Shown piece after piece: positions 1-9,708 of a stretch of 64,000 nucleotides of DNA. The DNA is taken from the NCBI RefSeq assembly GCF_007746795.1, contig NZ_CP036343.1, forward strand, positions 5,307,357-5,371,356. The letters run 5' to 3'. Both the position numbers and the translations under genes were made by a program. Source of the DNA: Gimesia algae (GTDB taxonomy: Bacteria; Planctomycetota; Planctomycetia; Planctomycetales; Planctomycetaceae). The first letter of the stretch is position 1. Every line of letters starts with the position of its first letter. Below the pieces are notes generated by a model. It was not told the origin of the DNA. It worked only from the letters and a program-made list of their open reading frames with translations, and did no database searches.

Positions 1-31
1 AGTCGCGACGATTCTGTTTGTGATTACTCAC
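1..31 (-). CDS. 5' end of an unidentified gene leaving the window
   Basis: On the minus strand an AAGGAG ribosome-binding site (38-43) lies 6 bp before a GTG codon (31-29) that opens a reading frame running off the left edge. Only ten codons are visible (MSNHKQNRRD), too few to identify a product. The RBS and spacing are the whole case for a real start. If real, it is transcribed divergently from dinB. Confidence 0.45.
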   Translation of the reverse strand, partial: MSNHKQNRRD

Positions 32-353
32 TGAAGACTCCTTATTGACTAAGAATTGAAACAACAATTCACATCTGTGAATCGTGTTCAGGCAGGAACA
101 GGACTGATAATCTGCAATTATAAGGCACAGGGAAACAGCTTTGCAAAGATCAAGCTGTGTTTATATCTGATTTGACTTTATTCTTTTCTGTACGTCTCGC
201 AGGAAATTCTTGCTAAAATGAAAGTCGGCAAATCAAGTACACTTGGATATGAAGGTGACGGTGAATCCAGTTGAAACGGCGTAAAGCAGGATTGAACTGG
301 ATGCGATCTGTTTATAAGCGACATTAAGAAATAGAACAGCAGTAATTTCCAGC
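32..353. other. Intergenic region upstream of dinB
   Basis: No convincing gene. An imperfect stem-loop at 133-162 (arms AAACAGCTT and AAGCTGTGTTT) is followed by a T-rich stretch. No sigma70-type promoter or LexA-like operator was recognised before dinB. Confidence 0.5.
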
Positions 354-1544
354 ATGCGAACAATCCTACACGTAGACATGGACGCGTTTTACGCGTCGAT
401 TGAGGAACGGGACCACTCGGAACTGCAGGGGCAGCCCATCATCGTCGGGGGTCGAGCTGAACACCGGGGCGTCGTTTCGGCTGCCAATTATCCGGCCCGA
501 AAATTCGGAGTGCATAGTGCCATGCCAATGAAAACGGCCAGGCAACTTTGCCCCCAGGCGCATTTTTTTCCGGTTCGCATGAGCGACTATGCCGAGGTAT
601 CTCAAGCATTACAGAAGATCTTTCGTAAATACACTCCACTGGTGGAGCCACTTTCTTTAGATGAAGCGTTTCTGGATGTGAGTGGCAGTCAACTCCTCTT
701 CGGGAATGGGAGAGAAATTGCTTCTGCAATCAGACTGGAAGTCAGACAGAGTTTACAGTTAATTGCCTCGGTCGGTGTCGCCCCCAATAAATTTCTAGCC
801 AAAATCGCCAGCGATGCTGATAAACCTGATGGACTGGTCGTTGTCGAACCAGATAAAATCCAGGAGTTTCTCGACCCACTGCCTGTTTCCCGCGTCTGGG
901 GGATTGGAAAAGTGGCTACCCAGCGTTTTAACCGACTGGGGATTCAGACCATTGCGCAATTGAGAGTATTAGAACCCAAAATCTTGACGGAACTGTTCGG
1001 CGAACAGGGCCTTCACTTGAAGAATCTTTCCCAGGGAGTAGATGATCGGGCTGTGGTTCCCGAAAGGCAGGCCAAATCAATTTCGCGTGAAACGACATTC
1101 ACCAGTGACGTCACTGATCCGGAGATACTGAGAACCATTCTGACAGGCCTGGTAGAAGATGTGGCACGTCGATTGCGCAAAAATAATCTGCGTGGTAAAA
1201 CCATCCAGTTGAAAATTCGTTATGATGACTTCTCAACATTTACGAGATCAATCACAGTATCTCAACCGACAGACCTCACCAGAGAAATTGAACAGTCAGC
1301 CTTGCAAATGCTGGATCAGAAATTACCGGAGCGGCCTCTCTCCATCAGGTTAATTGGTGTCGGTGTGACAGGATTTCAAAGTGGTTCGCAGCACCAGAAA
1401 TCATTATTCGATGAAGAAGATCAACAGAAATTCTCTCGTCTGGATCAGGTCAAGGATCAGATAGCCAGTCGCTTTGGAAGCAATTCTATTACCCGGGGCA
1501 ATCGAATTTCAAGCGAGGACTCGCAAGAAGAAACGTCGTCTTAA
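354..1544 (+). CDS. dinB: DNA polymerase IV (Y-family translesion polymerase)
   Basis: Error-prone DNA polymerase that copies past damaged bases. The N-terminal HVDMDAFYASIE motif supplies metal-binding D8 and aromatic gate residues F12/Y13. SLDEAFLDVS at 101-110 supplies the catalytic D103/E104 pair. A helix-hairpin-helix stretch (VWGIGKVATQRFNRLGI, about 181-197) and a little-finger domain follow. QKSLF at 348-352 fits the sliding-clamp binding consensus, although about 44 residues follow it. At 396 residues it is slightly longer than E. coli DinB because of this tail. The ATG at 354 is preferred because the first catalytic motif begins only a few residues later; no strong Shine-Dalgarno precedes it. 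Confidence 0.95.
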   Translation: MRTILHVDMDAFYASIEERDHSELQGQPIIVGGRAEHRGVVSAANYPARKFGVHSAMPMKTARQLCPQAHFFPVRMSDYAEVSQALQKIFRKYTPLVEPLSLDEAFLDVSGSQLLFGNGREIASAIRLEVRQSLQLIASVGVAPNKFLAKIASDADKPDGLVVVEPDKIQEFLDPLPVSRVWGIGKVATQRFNRLGIQTIAQLRVLEPKILTELFGEQGLHLKNLSQGVDDRAVVPERQAKSISRETTFTSDVTDPEILRTILTGLVEDVARRLRKNNLRGKTIQLKIRYDDFSTFTRSITVSQPTDLTREIEQSALQMLDQKLPERPLSIRLIGVGVTGFQSGSQHQKSLFDEEDQQKFSRLDQVKDQIASRFGSNSITRGNRISSEDSQEETSS

Positions 1545-1557
1545 CCTCGCAATATCA

Positions 1558-3114
1558 TCAGTCTTTCAATGCTGGTGCCCAGCGTTGTTTCTGAGTGATA
1601 TCGAACCGAACCCGTGTATCATTTGCGGCTTTCTGTCCTGACCGACTGCTGCCCTGCTCTATTAATTGGGTAAATTCAGTGGTCATCCGACTCACTGTTT
1701 CAGGATGCTTCTCTGCCAGATCCTGTTCTTCACCAATATCGGTTTCCAGATTGTAAAGTTCGACTATCGTCGGCTTACCCCGCGACTGTTCCAGATTTCG
1801 ACCGCTCAATTTAAAGACCAGTTTCCAGGAACCATCACGATAAGCAAATTCTCCATGATTAGAATGGCTGACCAGAGTTTGGCGCGATTCCGGATTTGCT
1901 TCTCCCAGTAGAACAGGGAGAAAACTGAGACTGTCTTCAGCTCCACTCTGCGGAAGATCCGTTCTCGCAATTTCGGCGCAGGTCGCCAGTATATCTGTCA
2001 GACAGACCATCTGCTGACTGCTGCTGCCCGCCTGAATATGGTCTGGCCAGCGTACTACCAGAGGCACACGATGCCCCCCTTCCCAGATATCTCCCTTATG
2101 GCCGCGATAGGGACCGCTCGGTTGATGACCGGCTTCTACCAGATCATTCCAACCAGTGTAGTGAGAGTGTCCGTTGTCTGCTGTGAAGATTACAATCGTA
2201 TTGTCTTTAATACCTGCCCGATCAATCGCCTGAATGACCTGTCCTGCGGACCAATCCGTTTCCATAACGAAGTCAGCAATCGGAGCGATTCCACTTTTGC
2301 CTTGGAATTTTATTGAAGGAACCACGGGTTCATGCGGCGAAGTCATAGAGAAATAGAGAAAGAAGGAAGTTTTTTTTTGAGACTGTTGCTCAATATAGTT
2401 TACAGCGCGATTTGTAATTTCGGGCAGAATATTCTGCATACGCCAGTCAGGCGCAGTCGGAGCCCCAATGAATCCCCGCGGTAAAACGATGCCTTCACTG
2501 GCATCCAATTTAAATTTGGCTGTCGGTTGTTCCAGCACATGATCATTTTCAATGAAGGTAAACGGAGGCAGGTTGGGAAGATCGACTCCAAAAAAATAAT
2601 CAAATCCCCGACTATTGGGACCTCCTTTAATCGGTTTCGTAAAATCCCATTTATATTTCCACTGTCCGTTTTTCTGCTCCCGCATCTGACTTGTCTGTGG
2701 TCCTGGCCAGTTCCATCCCAGATGCCACTTCCCGATACATGCTGTCTGGTATCCTCTTGATTTCAGCAAACCAGGCAGAGTGAGTCGATTCTCAGAAATA
2801 AGAGGAGGTTCATAAGCTGCGATTACCCATTCCTGCAATCGGGTTCGCCAGCTGTACCGACCGGTCAATAACCCATAGCGTGTAGGAGAACAGACGGCCG
2901 ACCCGCTATGCGCGTCTGTAAAACTCATTCCCTCTTTGACCAGTTGATCCAGATAAGGGGTTGGAATCTTATTGTCAGGGTAATGAGCTTGAATATCACC
3001 CACACCGAAATCATCTGCCAGAATCACAACAATATTTGGTTGAGACTGCGGTGCGGCAAACACGATACCAGGAGTAAAGCTCAACAGAAAGAACAGGACC
3101 GATTTCGAAACCAT
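1558..3114 (-). CDS. Secreted sulfatase (arylsulfatase A type)
   Basis: Type I sulfatase that hydrolyses sulfate esters, probably of algal or animal polysaccharides, outside the cytoplasm. A signal peptide of about 20 residues ends at an AxA-like site. Metal ligands D34/D35 (ILADDFG) come next, then the formylglycine signature CSPTR at 75-79, where C75 needs activation by a formylglycine-generating enzyme. GKWHLG (about 128-133), H261 and ADNG (312-315) complete the active site. The 518-residue length is normal. It converges on dinB with 13 bp between stops. A second sulfatase lies at 33433-34941. The substrate cannot be read from the sequence. Confidence 0.93.
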   Translation of the reverse strand: MVSKSVLFFLLSFTPGIVFAAPQSQPNIVVILADDFGVGDIQAHYPDNKIPTPYLDQLVKEGMSFTDAHSGSAVCSPTRYGLLTGRYSWRTRLQEWVIAAYEPPLISENRLTLPGLLKSRGYQTACIGKWHLGWNWPGPQTSQMREQKNGQWKYKWDFTKPIKGGPNSRGFDYFFGVDLPNLPPFTFIENDHVLEQPTAKFKLDASEGIVLPRGFIGAPTAPDWRMQNILPEITNRAVNYIEQQSQKKTSFFLYFSMTSPHEPVVPSIKFQGKSGIAPIADFVMETDWSAGQVIQAIDRAGIKDNTIVIFTADNGHSHYTGWNDLVEAGHQPSGPYRGHKGDIWEGGHRVPLVVRWPDHIQAGSSSQQMVCLTDILATCAEIARTDLPQSGAEDSLSFLPVLLGEANPESRQTLVSHSNHGEFAYRDGSWKLVFKLSGRNLEQSRGKPTIVELYNLETDIGEEQDLAEKHPETVSRMTTEFTQLIEQGSSRSGQKAANDTRVRFDITQKQRWAPALKD

Positions 3115-3259
3115 TTATCTCTCCAGGTTGGGGATGAATCCATATTTCTTCAAAGGAATTCAATAGATTCAGGAATGAAATATACTTTTCAATCCTAAAC
3201 AGTTTCAGACTGGAATAAAACTGACCATTCAGAATTTTGAACTGACAAGCGGTATCAAT

Positions 3260-5497
3260 TCAGCCAGCAGCCATCTCTGCAGCGGGAGTGTCTGCAGCAG
3301 GCGGTAATGGCTTTCCTGAGCTGAGACGCACCAAAGCGAATCCGATGACCACAGCCAGAAAAGAACCAACCAACCAGCTGACAGGCAGGTGCTTTTGATT
3401 CTCGATATTGATTTCCCAGTCAGCAAAGTAATTCTGAAAACTGGCAATAGTGATTAACAGACCATTGTGAATCATATGCAACAGGATACCAGGGATGACA
3501 CTGCGAGACCGTACATTCACATACGCCAGGCATAACCCCATAAAAAAGCTGGGGAAAAAGCGTTCAATAAACAGAGAATCGCGAACGATAACATGGAATA
3601 ACGCAAACAGGAGTGAAGAAGTCAGTATCGCCCACCAATTGGAGAAGCGATGGAGAAGTGAACTTAACAGGTACCCGCGAAAGAAAAGTTCTTCGCAGAC
3701 AGCCGGCATAACAGCCAGCGACATCAACTTGACCCATAAAGGAACGGCAGCGAGTTCGATTTTCATTGATTCAAACAGGCGGGAAAGTGTCTCAATTCTC
3801 GCATCGGTTAATGCGAAGATTTCTATTTCATAGGCGAAGGGCCATAAAGTACATCCCAGCAGTACGGCGCCCAGGCAGGAGATCACACGTGGTTTAAACC
3901 AGCGAAAACCAGTCTTAAAATTTACACCGCCCAGCCACGCAAACAGCAGAGGGATCAATAGAAACAGACAAAAAGTCAATGCTCCTGAAACCAGCAGTCG
4001 CTGAGAAATTGTCAGCTCCCTGAGCCGTCCAACAAAAGCGGCGGACAGAATAAATACGGGGAACATCACCGCCAGACAAAGCATGGAATTGTTCAAAGCG
4101 GGAGACTGGTGAGTCTTGCGGGATCGCTTAAAAAAATCAGACCACGAAGTTTCACTCTGATACAGAATGGTATCTGTTCCGAAAATCCGTGCAGCAAGAC
4201 TGAGCGCGAGGATGCCATAGAATAAAGTAGAAAACACAGATATAAAGAACAAGAGTGGTTCAGCTTCATGCAATAGAAAGTCGCGGCTTAACAACACGAT
4301 GTTCGCTAGTGGGATTACTGCCCACAGGGGAGTCATTTTCAGATCCGGTACCATCCCCAGTATTCCGGGCGCCATTGAAATCAACATTAACGGAATCAGA
4401 TAGGCTTGCGCTTCCTTAAAACTGCGGGCAAAACTCGTGATACACAACAGCACTGCGGAAAAGAAAGCAGCAAAGATTACCAGTAACAATAATATTTCCA
4501 TCAGCACAAACAGGGTCATGCCTTCACCGAAGAGCACTGTTTCCAGGCCGTTGGCATAGGCAGTTGCCAGCATGGCTGTCATATTGACCAGCGCTGTCAT
4601 GACAGCAACAACCAGCACCGAAATAAACTTGGCGCACAAGATCCACATCCGGGGCAGTGGCGCTGAAATAAGAGTTTCCAATGTACCCCGCTCACGTTCC
4701 CCCGCAGTCAAATCGATGGCGGGATAGACTGCTCCCGTCATTGTCATCAAAATTAATATTAAGGGAACAATGGTGACCAGCGAGTACGCCTGCACCATTT
4801 CTGATTTCACCGAGGAGACTGACGTGATAAAAGGAACGGTCTGACTCTCCCCCAGGTTCGTCAGCAACTGGTCCCGGTAGTTCCAGCGAACGGCCTGTAA
4901 ACGCTCTTCCACATATTCTGCAGCGCGACGACTATGATTGGATTGTGCTCCATAAATTATCTGAAATCGACCACTGTGCTCTTTCTGTCCGAGTTTCACA
5001 TGCGTGTTTTCGATCGGAAAATATCGAACGCCGACATCTACAACACCTTCGCGAACCAATTTTAGAATATTGTGATTCTCGCCGGTTGATTCGGCAATCA
5101 TGAATTTCATAACCGGTTTGACTTCCTGAAATGCTGCCAGTGCATTATCAGGATTGGGGTCTTCCACAGCTTTCAGTCTAGTGAGCGACTGGTTTCTCTC
5201 TTCATAGATTTTATCCCCCTGCTCAAACAGTGCGCGAAATAACTGCCCTTCCGATTCATTGGGTAGAACAATTCGATATTCAATTTCGTTTAGCTGCGAT
5301 GCCTGACTCAGAAAAAATTTCTGCAGCATTAAACCCAGTAAAGGATAGACCAGCAATGGCATCAGAATTAATGTAATGACAGTCCGTCGATCCCGAAGGA
5401 TTTCGCGAAGTTCTTTTCGCAACAGTCCTGAGAACCGGAAAGATCTGGTAGGTGTGTAAATGCGGTCGTCAGAATCCTGATCGTAGGGAGACGCCAT
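3260..5497 (-). CDS. ABC-2 permease fused to a CPBP intramembrane protease
   Basis: Two families in one chain of about 745 residues. The first 430 or so are a NatB/ABC-2 permease: cytoplasmic N-terminus, one membrane helix (about 41-62), a large extracytoplasmic domain, then a helical bundle from about 240 with a GERERGTLETL loop typical of these permeases. The C-terminal part has all three CPBP (Abi/Rce1-like) motifs: EELFFR near 603-608, FALFH near 632-636, and H and N near 675/679, so the protease looks intact. The start is the ATG at 5497, which shares its A with the TGA of the ATPase gene (TGATG), implying translational coupling. Likely an exporter; the cargo is unknown. Confidence 0.88.
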   Translation of the reverse strand: MASPYDQDSDDRIYTPTRSFRFSGLLRKELREILRDRRTVITLILMPLLVYPLLGLMLQKFFLSQASQLNEIEYRIVLPNESEGQLFRALFEQGDKIYEERNQSLTRLKAVEDPNPDNALAAFQEVKPVMKFMIAESTGENHNILKLVREGVVDVGVRYFPIENTHVKLGQKEHSGRFQIIYGAQSNHSRRAAEYVEERLQAVRWNYRDQLLTNLGESQTVPFITSVSSVKSEMVQAYSLVTIVPLILILMTMTGAVYPAIDLTAGERERGTLETLISAPLPRMWILCAKFISVLVVAVMTALVNMTAMLATAYANGLETVLFGEGMTLFVLMEILLLLVIFAAFFSAVLLCITSFARSFKEAQAYLIPLMLISMAPGILGMVPDLKMTPLWAVIPLANIVLLSRDFLLHEAEPLLFFISVFSTLFYGILALSLAARIFGTDTILYQSETSWSDFFKRSRKTHQSPALNNSMLCLAVMFPVFILSAAFVGRLRELTISQRLLVSGALTFCLFLLIPLLFAWLGGVNFKTGFRWFKPRVISCLGAVLLGCTLWPFAYEIEIFALTDARIETLSRLFESMKIELAAVPLWVKLMSLAVMPAVCEELFFRGYLLSSLLHRFSNWWAILTSSLLFALFHVIVRDSLFIERFFPSFFMGLCLAYVNVRSRSVIPGILLHMIHNGLLITIASFQNYFADWEINIENQKHLPVSWLVGSFLAVVIGFALVRLSSGKPLPPAADTPAAEMAAG

Positions 5498-6273
5498 CAA
5501 ATAAGTTCCCTTTGCGCGGCGGGTATGTTTTTTGCATTCTCAACGGGCGCATCGAGTAATTGCAGAAATATTTGTGTCAGGGTCTGACAGGAAGTGCACT
5601 GCTGCAGTTCTGCCAGAGTGCCTTCGTAATCGATTTTTCCATTGTGCAACAGACCAAATCTGTCGCAGAGCTGTTCGGCCTCATCCAGTCGATGTGTGCT
5701 GACTATCACAGCTTTTCCCTCATCACGGAGCAGGTCAATATAATCGAAAATCACCTTACTCCCGACGACATCAAGCCCTCGTGTCGGCTCGTCCATCAGC
5801 ATTACTGGAGGATCATGAATCAGAGAACGTGCCAGATTCACTCGCTGTTTTTGTCCGGTACTCAACGTCGCTGAGCGGCGATCCATAAATGAAGAAAGCC
5901 CAAACAGACGGGAGAGTTTTTCCACCTGATCTGCGGCCTGCATCGCCGGTACACCATACACGTCCGCAAAAAAAGTCAGAATCTCGCGCGGAGTCAACCA
6001 TTGATACAAGCCGGCACTGGTAGAGACCAGACCTACACGGCGTTTGATTTCATCGGGGTGAGTGGAAACCAGAAACCCTTCCACTTCCGCATCGCCCCTG
6101 GTTGGTTTCAACAGCCCCAGGATCATTCGGAGTGTCGTCGTTTTACCAGCCCCATTCGGACCCAGTAAACCATAGACTTCACCTGGTCTCACATGGAACG
6201 AAACCTGATCAACGGCAAGAATATCCTGGTTTCCAGATTCGAAAACCCGCGTAAGCTCTCTGACAAAAATCAT
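5497..6273 (-). CDS. ABC transporter ATP-binding protein (NatA type)
   Basis: Nucleotide-binding subunit powering the adjacent ABC-2 permease. It has Walker A (GPNGAGKTT), a Q-loop region, signature LSTGQ, Walker B ([12 protein letters not shown]) and an H-loop (STH), in the order and spacing of NatA/CcmA-like ATPases. A GTG-initiated form could start at 6291, but the ATG at 6273 (MIFVRELTR) is preferred because GAGGGCCAGG lies directly before it and the core fold begins there. First gene of a two-gene unit with the permease, overlapping it by 1 nt. Confidence 0.93.
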   Translation of the reverse strand: MIFVRELTRVFESGNQDILAVDQVSFHVRPGEVYGLLGPNGAGKTTTLRMILGLLKPTRGDAEVEGFLVSTHPDEIKRRVGLVSTSAGLYQWLTPREILTFFADVYGVPAMQAADQVEKLSRLFGLSSFMDRRSATLSTGQKQRVNLARSLIHDPPVMLMDEPTRGLDVVGSKVIFDYIDLLRDEGKAVIVSTHRLDEAEQLCDRFGLLHNGKIDYEGTLAELQQCTSCQTLTQIFLQLLDAPVENAKNIPAAQRELI

Positions 6274-6698
6274 CCTGGCCCTCACTTCCACTTTCTGTAG
6301 ACATAACGGGCGCGTACAGCCCGTTCTGATATTCCATTAGAAATACCAGGTACGTCACAACGTTTCTTCAGCTTTGATTTGATTGCCTTGCTTAATTAGC
6401 GTTGATACCACAGGACTGTGATTGGAAATGCTGGCGCATACTCAACGCGTTTTTGAACAGATTTATTCTAACAAAGTCAAAGTCAATCTGTCACGTACTA
6501 AATAAAAATGTCACTTGGATGCTAAGAACGATTGCTCCTGCAACGATTGTATATTTTGTGCCAGACTCTCTTTTTTCAGGAGTCAAAGAAGACGATTGAA
6601 TCGCCTTGCACCTCGTCGTCAGCTCGACCACAATAAACAGATACAATTATTAATCCTCCCGCAGCTCGACGATATTTCCTGGAATCAAAGGGCATACG
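6274..6698. other. Divergent intergenic region
   Basis: About 425 bp between the ABC operon (minus) and the PQQ-like gene (plus). No convincing ORF, RNA gene or terminator. It presumably holds both promoters, but none was clear enough to place. Confidence 0.5.
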
Positions 6699-7955
6699 AT
6701 GTCTTTTCCGCCCCCCACGCACTGGTTATTCTGTATTCTGATCCTCTGTTTGACCACTGACTTAGCGGCCGCAGATAATGACTGGCGTGCCTGGCGGGGT
6801 CCAAATGCGAACAATATCGCAGCCGAGGGGGAAAACCCTCCCGTTAAATGGAGCGAATCACAACACATCCGCTGGAAGGTGGCCCTGCCCGGTCGGGGAC
6901 ATAGCTCGCCGATTGTGGTGAATGACCGTGTCCTGATTTCCACTGCAGACGAAGCAAAACAAGTTCAATCGGTACTCTGCTTTGAGCGTGCCTCGGGGCA
7001 ACAGCTTTGGAAAACCGATATCAGTCTAGGAGATTTTGCCCCAAAAATTCACCAGAAGAATACACATGCTTCACCAACATTGGCCTCGAATGGAGAAACT
7101 GTGTTCGCAGTCTTTCCGCAGTTCGACCAGATTCAACTGACGGCCCTCGACCTGGAGGGCAAACAAAAATGGCAGATTAAAGCCGGCGGCTATCTGCCCC
7201 TGGCATATCAGTTTGGCTATGCCCCTTCTCCCCTGTTGTATCAAGGGACCGTGATCGTCACATCAGAATACGAGAAGAATGGTTTTATCGCCGCCTTTGA
7301 TCAACAAACGGGCCGCGAAGTCTGGCGGATCAAACGGCCGGAGAAAATGAATTTTTCAACCCCGATTGTGGCGCAGATCGCGGGTCGCGATCAGATGCTG
7401 CTCAGCGGCAATGCCAAAGTCGCCAGTTTTGATCCCCGGACCGGACGCGATCTCTGGTCGGCCCCTGCGATGTGGATCGTCAGTTGTGGCACAATGGTCT
7501 GGGACAAGGATCTGGTCTTCACCAGTGGCGGTTTCCCGTTGAAAGGGACGATGGCCGTCAAAGCCGACGGTTCAGGCAAAATTGTTTGGACTAATCGAGT
7601 GAAATGTTATGAACAATCGATGCTGGCCTACAAGGGTTATCTTTACGCAGTCGACGACAACGGCATTGCCTACTGCTGGAACGCACAAACAGGGAAGGAA
7701 CAGTGGAAAAGCCGCCTGGGTGGGAAAGTCTCTTCTTCACCGGTTCTGGCCAACGATCAGATCTACCTCACGAATGAGCAAGGCAAAACATTCGTCTTCC
7801 GGGCCAACCCTGAAAAATTTGAACTGCTGGCAGAAAACCAACTTGGCGACGAAGGCTTCGCAACTCCGGCGATCTGCGGTGATCAAATTTTCCATCGCGC
7901 CGCCAGTCGCGCGTCCGGCAAACGTCAGGAGTTCCTGTACTGCATTGGGGAGTGA
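6699..7955 (+). CDS. Secreted PQQ-type beta-propeller protein
   Basis: An N-terminal hydrophobic signal (about 8-25, ending LAAA) is followed by a chain of 418 residues made of PQQ/quinoprotein-like repeats. Recurrent patterns include GKQKWQIK, GREVWRIK, GRDLWSAP and GKEQWKSR, each preceded by a beta-hairpin of the form DRVLIST or ILYQGTVIV. The opening DWRAWRGPNANN is characteristic of the large planctomycete PQQ-like family. Most such proteins lack proof of cofactor binding and may only be structural or sugar-binding propellers. AAGGG upstream of the ATG supports the start. Confidence 0.85.
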   Translation: MSFPPPTHWLFCILILCLTTDLAAADNDWRAWRGPNANNIAAEGENPPVKWSESQHIRWKVALPGRGHSSPIVVNDRVLISTADEAKQVQSVLCFERASGQQLWKTDISLGDFAPKIHQKNTHASPTLASNGETVFAVFPQFDQIQLTALDLEGKQKWQIKAGGYLPLAYQFGYAPSPLLYQGTVIVTSEYEKNGFIAAFDQQTGREVWRIKRPEKMNFSTPIVAQIAGRDQMLLSGNAKVASFDPRTGRDLWSAPAMWIVSCGTMVWDKDLVFTSGGFPLKGTMAVKADGSGKIVWTNRVKCYEQSMLAYKGYLYAVDDNGIAYCWNAQTGKEQWKSRLGGKVSSSPVLANDQIYLTNEQGKTFVFRANPEKFELLAENQLGDEGFATPAICGDQIFHRAASRASGKRQEFLYCIGE

Positions 7956-7996
7956 GCATCGAAACAGATCGGCTGCGGAATCATTGAGGGGAAGTC

Positions 7997-9406
7997 ATGG
8001 CTGTTTATTATTTACTGTCAATACTTGCTGTTTTTGCACCCGGTGAAGCTGATCTCTCCGTCGATGAACTGTTCACAATCTATCAGCAGAATCGAGAGTC
8101 CTTTGTTGCAATGGAACTCGATTGTTTCTATCACTGGAGCCATTCCGAAGAACTCGCCATCAGTATTGATGCAGAGATCGAAAACCTAAGAATACAGCTG
8201 AAGAGAGATGACCTACCGGGTGAAGTGATTCGTCAGATCAAAGCCAATGCCTCTCCCAACGCCAGTTTTGAGAAAGCAAAGCTGGAATTTATTGCGCACC
8301 GAGAGATGCTGAGAAAGCTGGAGTTAAGAGCCATCCTCCAATATGAGCATATTTTCTACCGTATGACGCCCGAACTGTGGGATCTGCACCTCTATCTCCA
8401 TGAAAATATGAAAGATCCTCGCGAAAAATCGGCAATCTCTCGCGACTTGACCTCATTCACCGGCGGCAATTTTCAGCACGTCCAACGAAAAATAGAGGGA
8501 GAATGGCTTTGCCTGGAACCTTATCCTTTTGTGAATCGCACATCTCCGGTTGCGAATTCGAAAACCATCTGGGACACCCGGCATTCACCACTCCCCCTGT
8601 TCTTCGAATCAGGATTACTCAAATCGGAATCGACAACGCATTGGAATACATTCTGGGACGAGCCAGAAAAAATCAAGACATTCGGAAACTGGTCCCCCAA
8701 GACTGGCGGTCCACTCCAGTTATTGATCAAGCCGATCGACGACATGCAATTTCAGTTCGTCGCACTGGATGTCGCTCAAGGTGCGATGCCTCGTTGGTGT
8801 GCGACCATGTGCTGCATCGATAATCGCAGGGTTGATGATTTGACACCTGAAATGGCGGCGAATCTGGCAGGGCAAATCGCATTCTTTCAGAACCATTCGA
8901 CAACCGACGTTCGCTATGCAGCCGTCCCACTGACTATAATTTACTATGAAGATTACCAGAAATACGATTCTGCCGGCTGGTATCCGCTCAGGATCACTCA
9001 CAAAAACTTAGCTCTGCATTCGACCGCTGAAACAGTTCGGAAAAAACGAGATTGGCGCCAAACGCCATTTGGTATCGGCAGCATTAGAACACTTCAAATC
9101 AAATCGATCGCGGTGAATGATTCTGTCACAAAACCCGAGTCACTAAAATTACCCGCCAATACCATCATCCTGGATCTCGATACTGAGAATAATACAAACT
9201 CGGATGATACTCCCGTCAAAGTGACGGATCGCTTTATGAGCCGTCTAATCGGTGCCCGTCGCTGGAACTCGCTCAAAGTTAATGCCGTCATCATCTTGGG
9301 AATCCTGACGATTTTCACCTTGTTTGGTTTTCTGGTATGGAAACGACTGACTAAACCACCTATCCAGGCGAGTGAGCTTCAAACTGATGATTGTCGAGCA
9401 GGTTGA
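7997..9406 (+). CDS. Membrane-anchored protein of unknown function
   Basis: Unrecognised 469-residue protein. An N-terminal hydrophobic segment (about 3-16) looks like a signal peptide. A long mixed alpha/beta domain follows, rich in aromatic residues and with a predicted helical stretch around 45-120. Near the C-terminus a single membrane helix (about 430-450, KVNAVIILGILTIFTLFGF) precedes a positively charged tail, so the bulk is probably extracytoplasmic. GAGGGGAAGTC before the ATG is a strong ribosome-binding site. It lies 41 bp after the PQQ-like gene on the same strand and may share its transcript. Confidence 0.7.
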   Translation: MAVYYLLSILAVFAPGEADLSVDELFTIYQQNRESFVAMELDCFYHWSHSEELAISIDAEIENLRIQLKRDDLPGEVIRQIKANASPNASFEKAKLEFIAHREMLRKLELRAILQYEHIFYRMTPELWDLHLYLHENMKDPREKSAISRDLTSFTGGNFQHVQRKIEGEWLCLEPYPFVNRTSPVANSKTIWDTRHSPLPLFFESGLLKSESTTHWNTFWDEPEKIKTFGNWSPKTGGPLQLLIKPIDDMQFQFVALDVAQGAMPRWCATMCCIDNRRVDDLTPEMAANLAGQIAFFQNHSTTDVRYAAVPLTIIYYEDYQKYDSAGWYPLRITHKNLALHSTAETVRKKRDWRQTPFGIGSIRTLQIKSIAVNDSVTKPESLKLPANTIILDLDTENNTNSDDTPVKVTDRFMSRLIGARRWNSLKVNAVIILGILTIFTLFGFLVWKRLTKPPIQASELQTDDCRAG

Positions 9407-9435
9407 TTCTGGAACATTTCAACAGAGATGCATTC

Positions 9436-9642
9436 ATGAAAACAAGTAAACGGCTATTTCGAACCTGGGTGCTTTGCATCACAATACTCGTGTCCCTGTT
9501 GATGCTTGGGACTGCTCTTTACGAGACTTTCAATGTATCAGATAAATCTTCCTCCCGAGGTATCAAGTTTCTCGTTTTCTTTCTTGGCGGGGTTGCGTTA
9601 CCCATCATCATTGTTACTGTCTTACCCGGCGAGGATGAATGA
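9436..9642 (+). CDS. Small membrane protein, unknown
   Basis: A 68-residue protein starting MKTSKRLFRTW, with two hydrophobic segments (about 8-28 and 45-62) and an acidic end (GEDE): a positively charged N-terminus, then probably a two-helix hairpin in the membrane. An upstream in-frame start at 9391 overlaps the previous gene but adds 15 residues with no hydrophobic or conserved character, so the ATG at 9436 is preferred. No family recognised. Confidence 0.5.
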   Translation: MKTSKRLFRTWVLCITILVSLLMLGTALYETFNVSDKSSSRGIKFLVFFLGGVALPIIIVTVLPGEDE

Positions 9643-9708
9643 AACTCGATTTTTCTCTCGACCTTAGTCATGCTCTATCCCATATCTTGAATCATTTTAA
9701 CGTGCCAC

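Noticed and set aside
178-363. 61-codon minus frame over the dinB start
   Set aside because: Overlaps the dinB start and has no RBS or composition supporting it.
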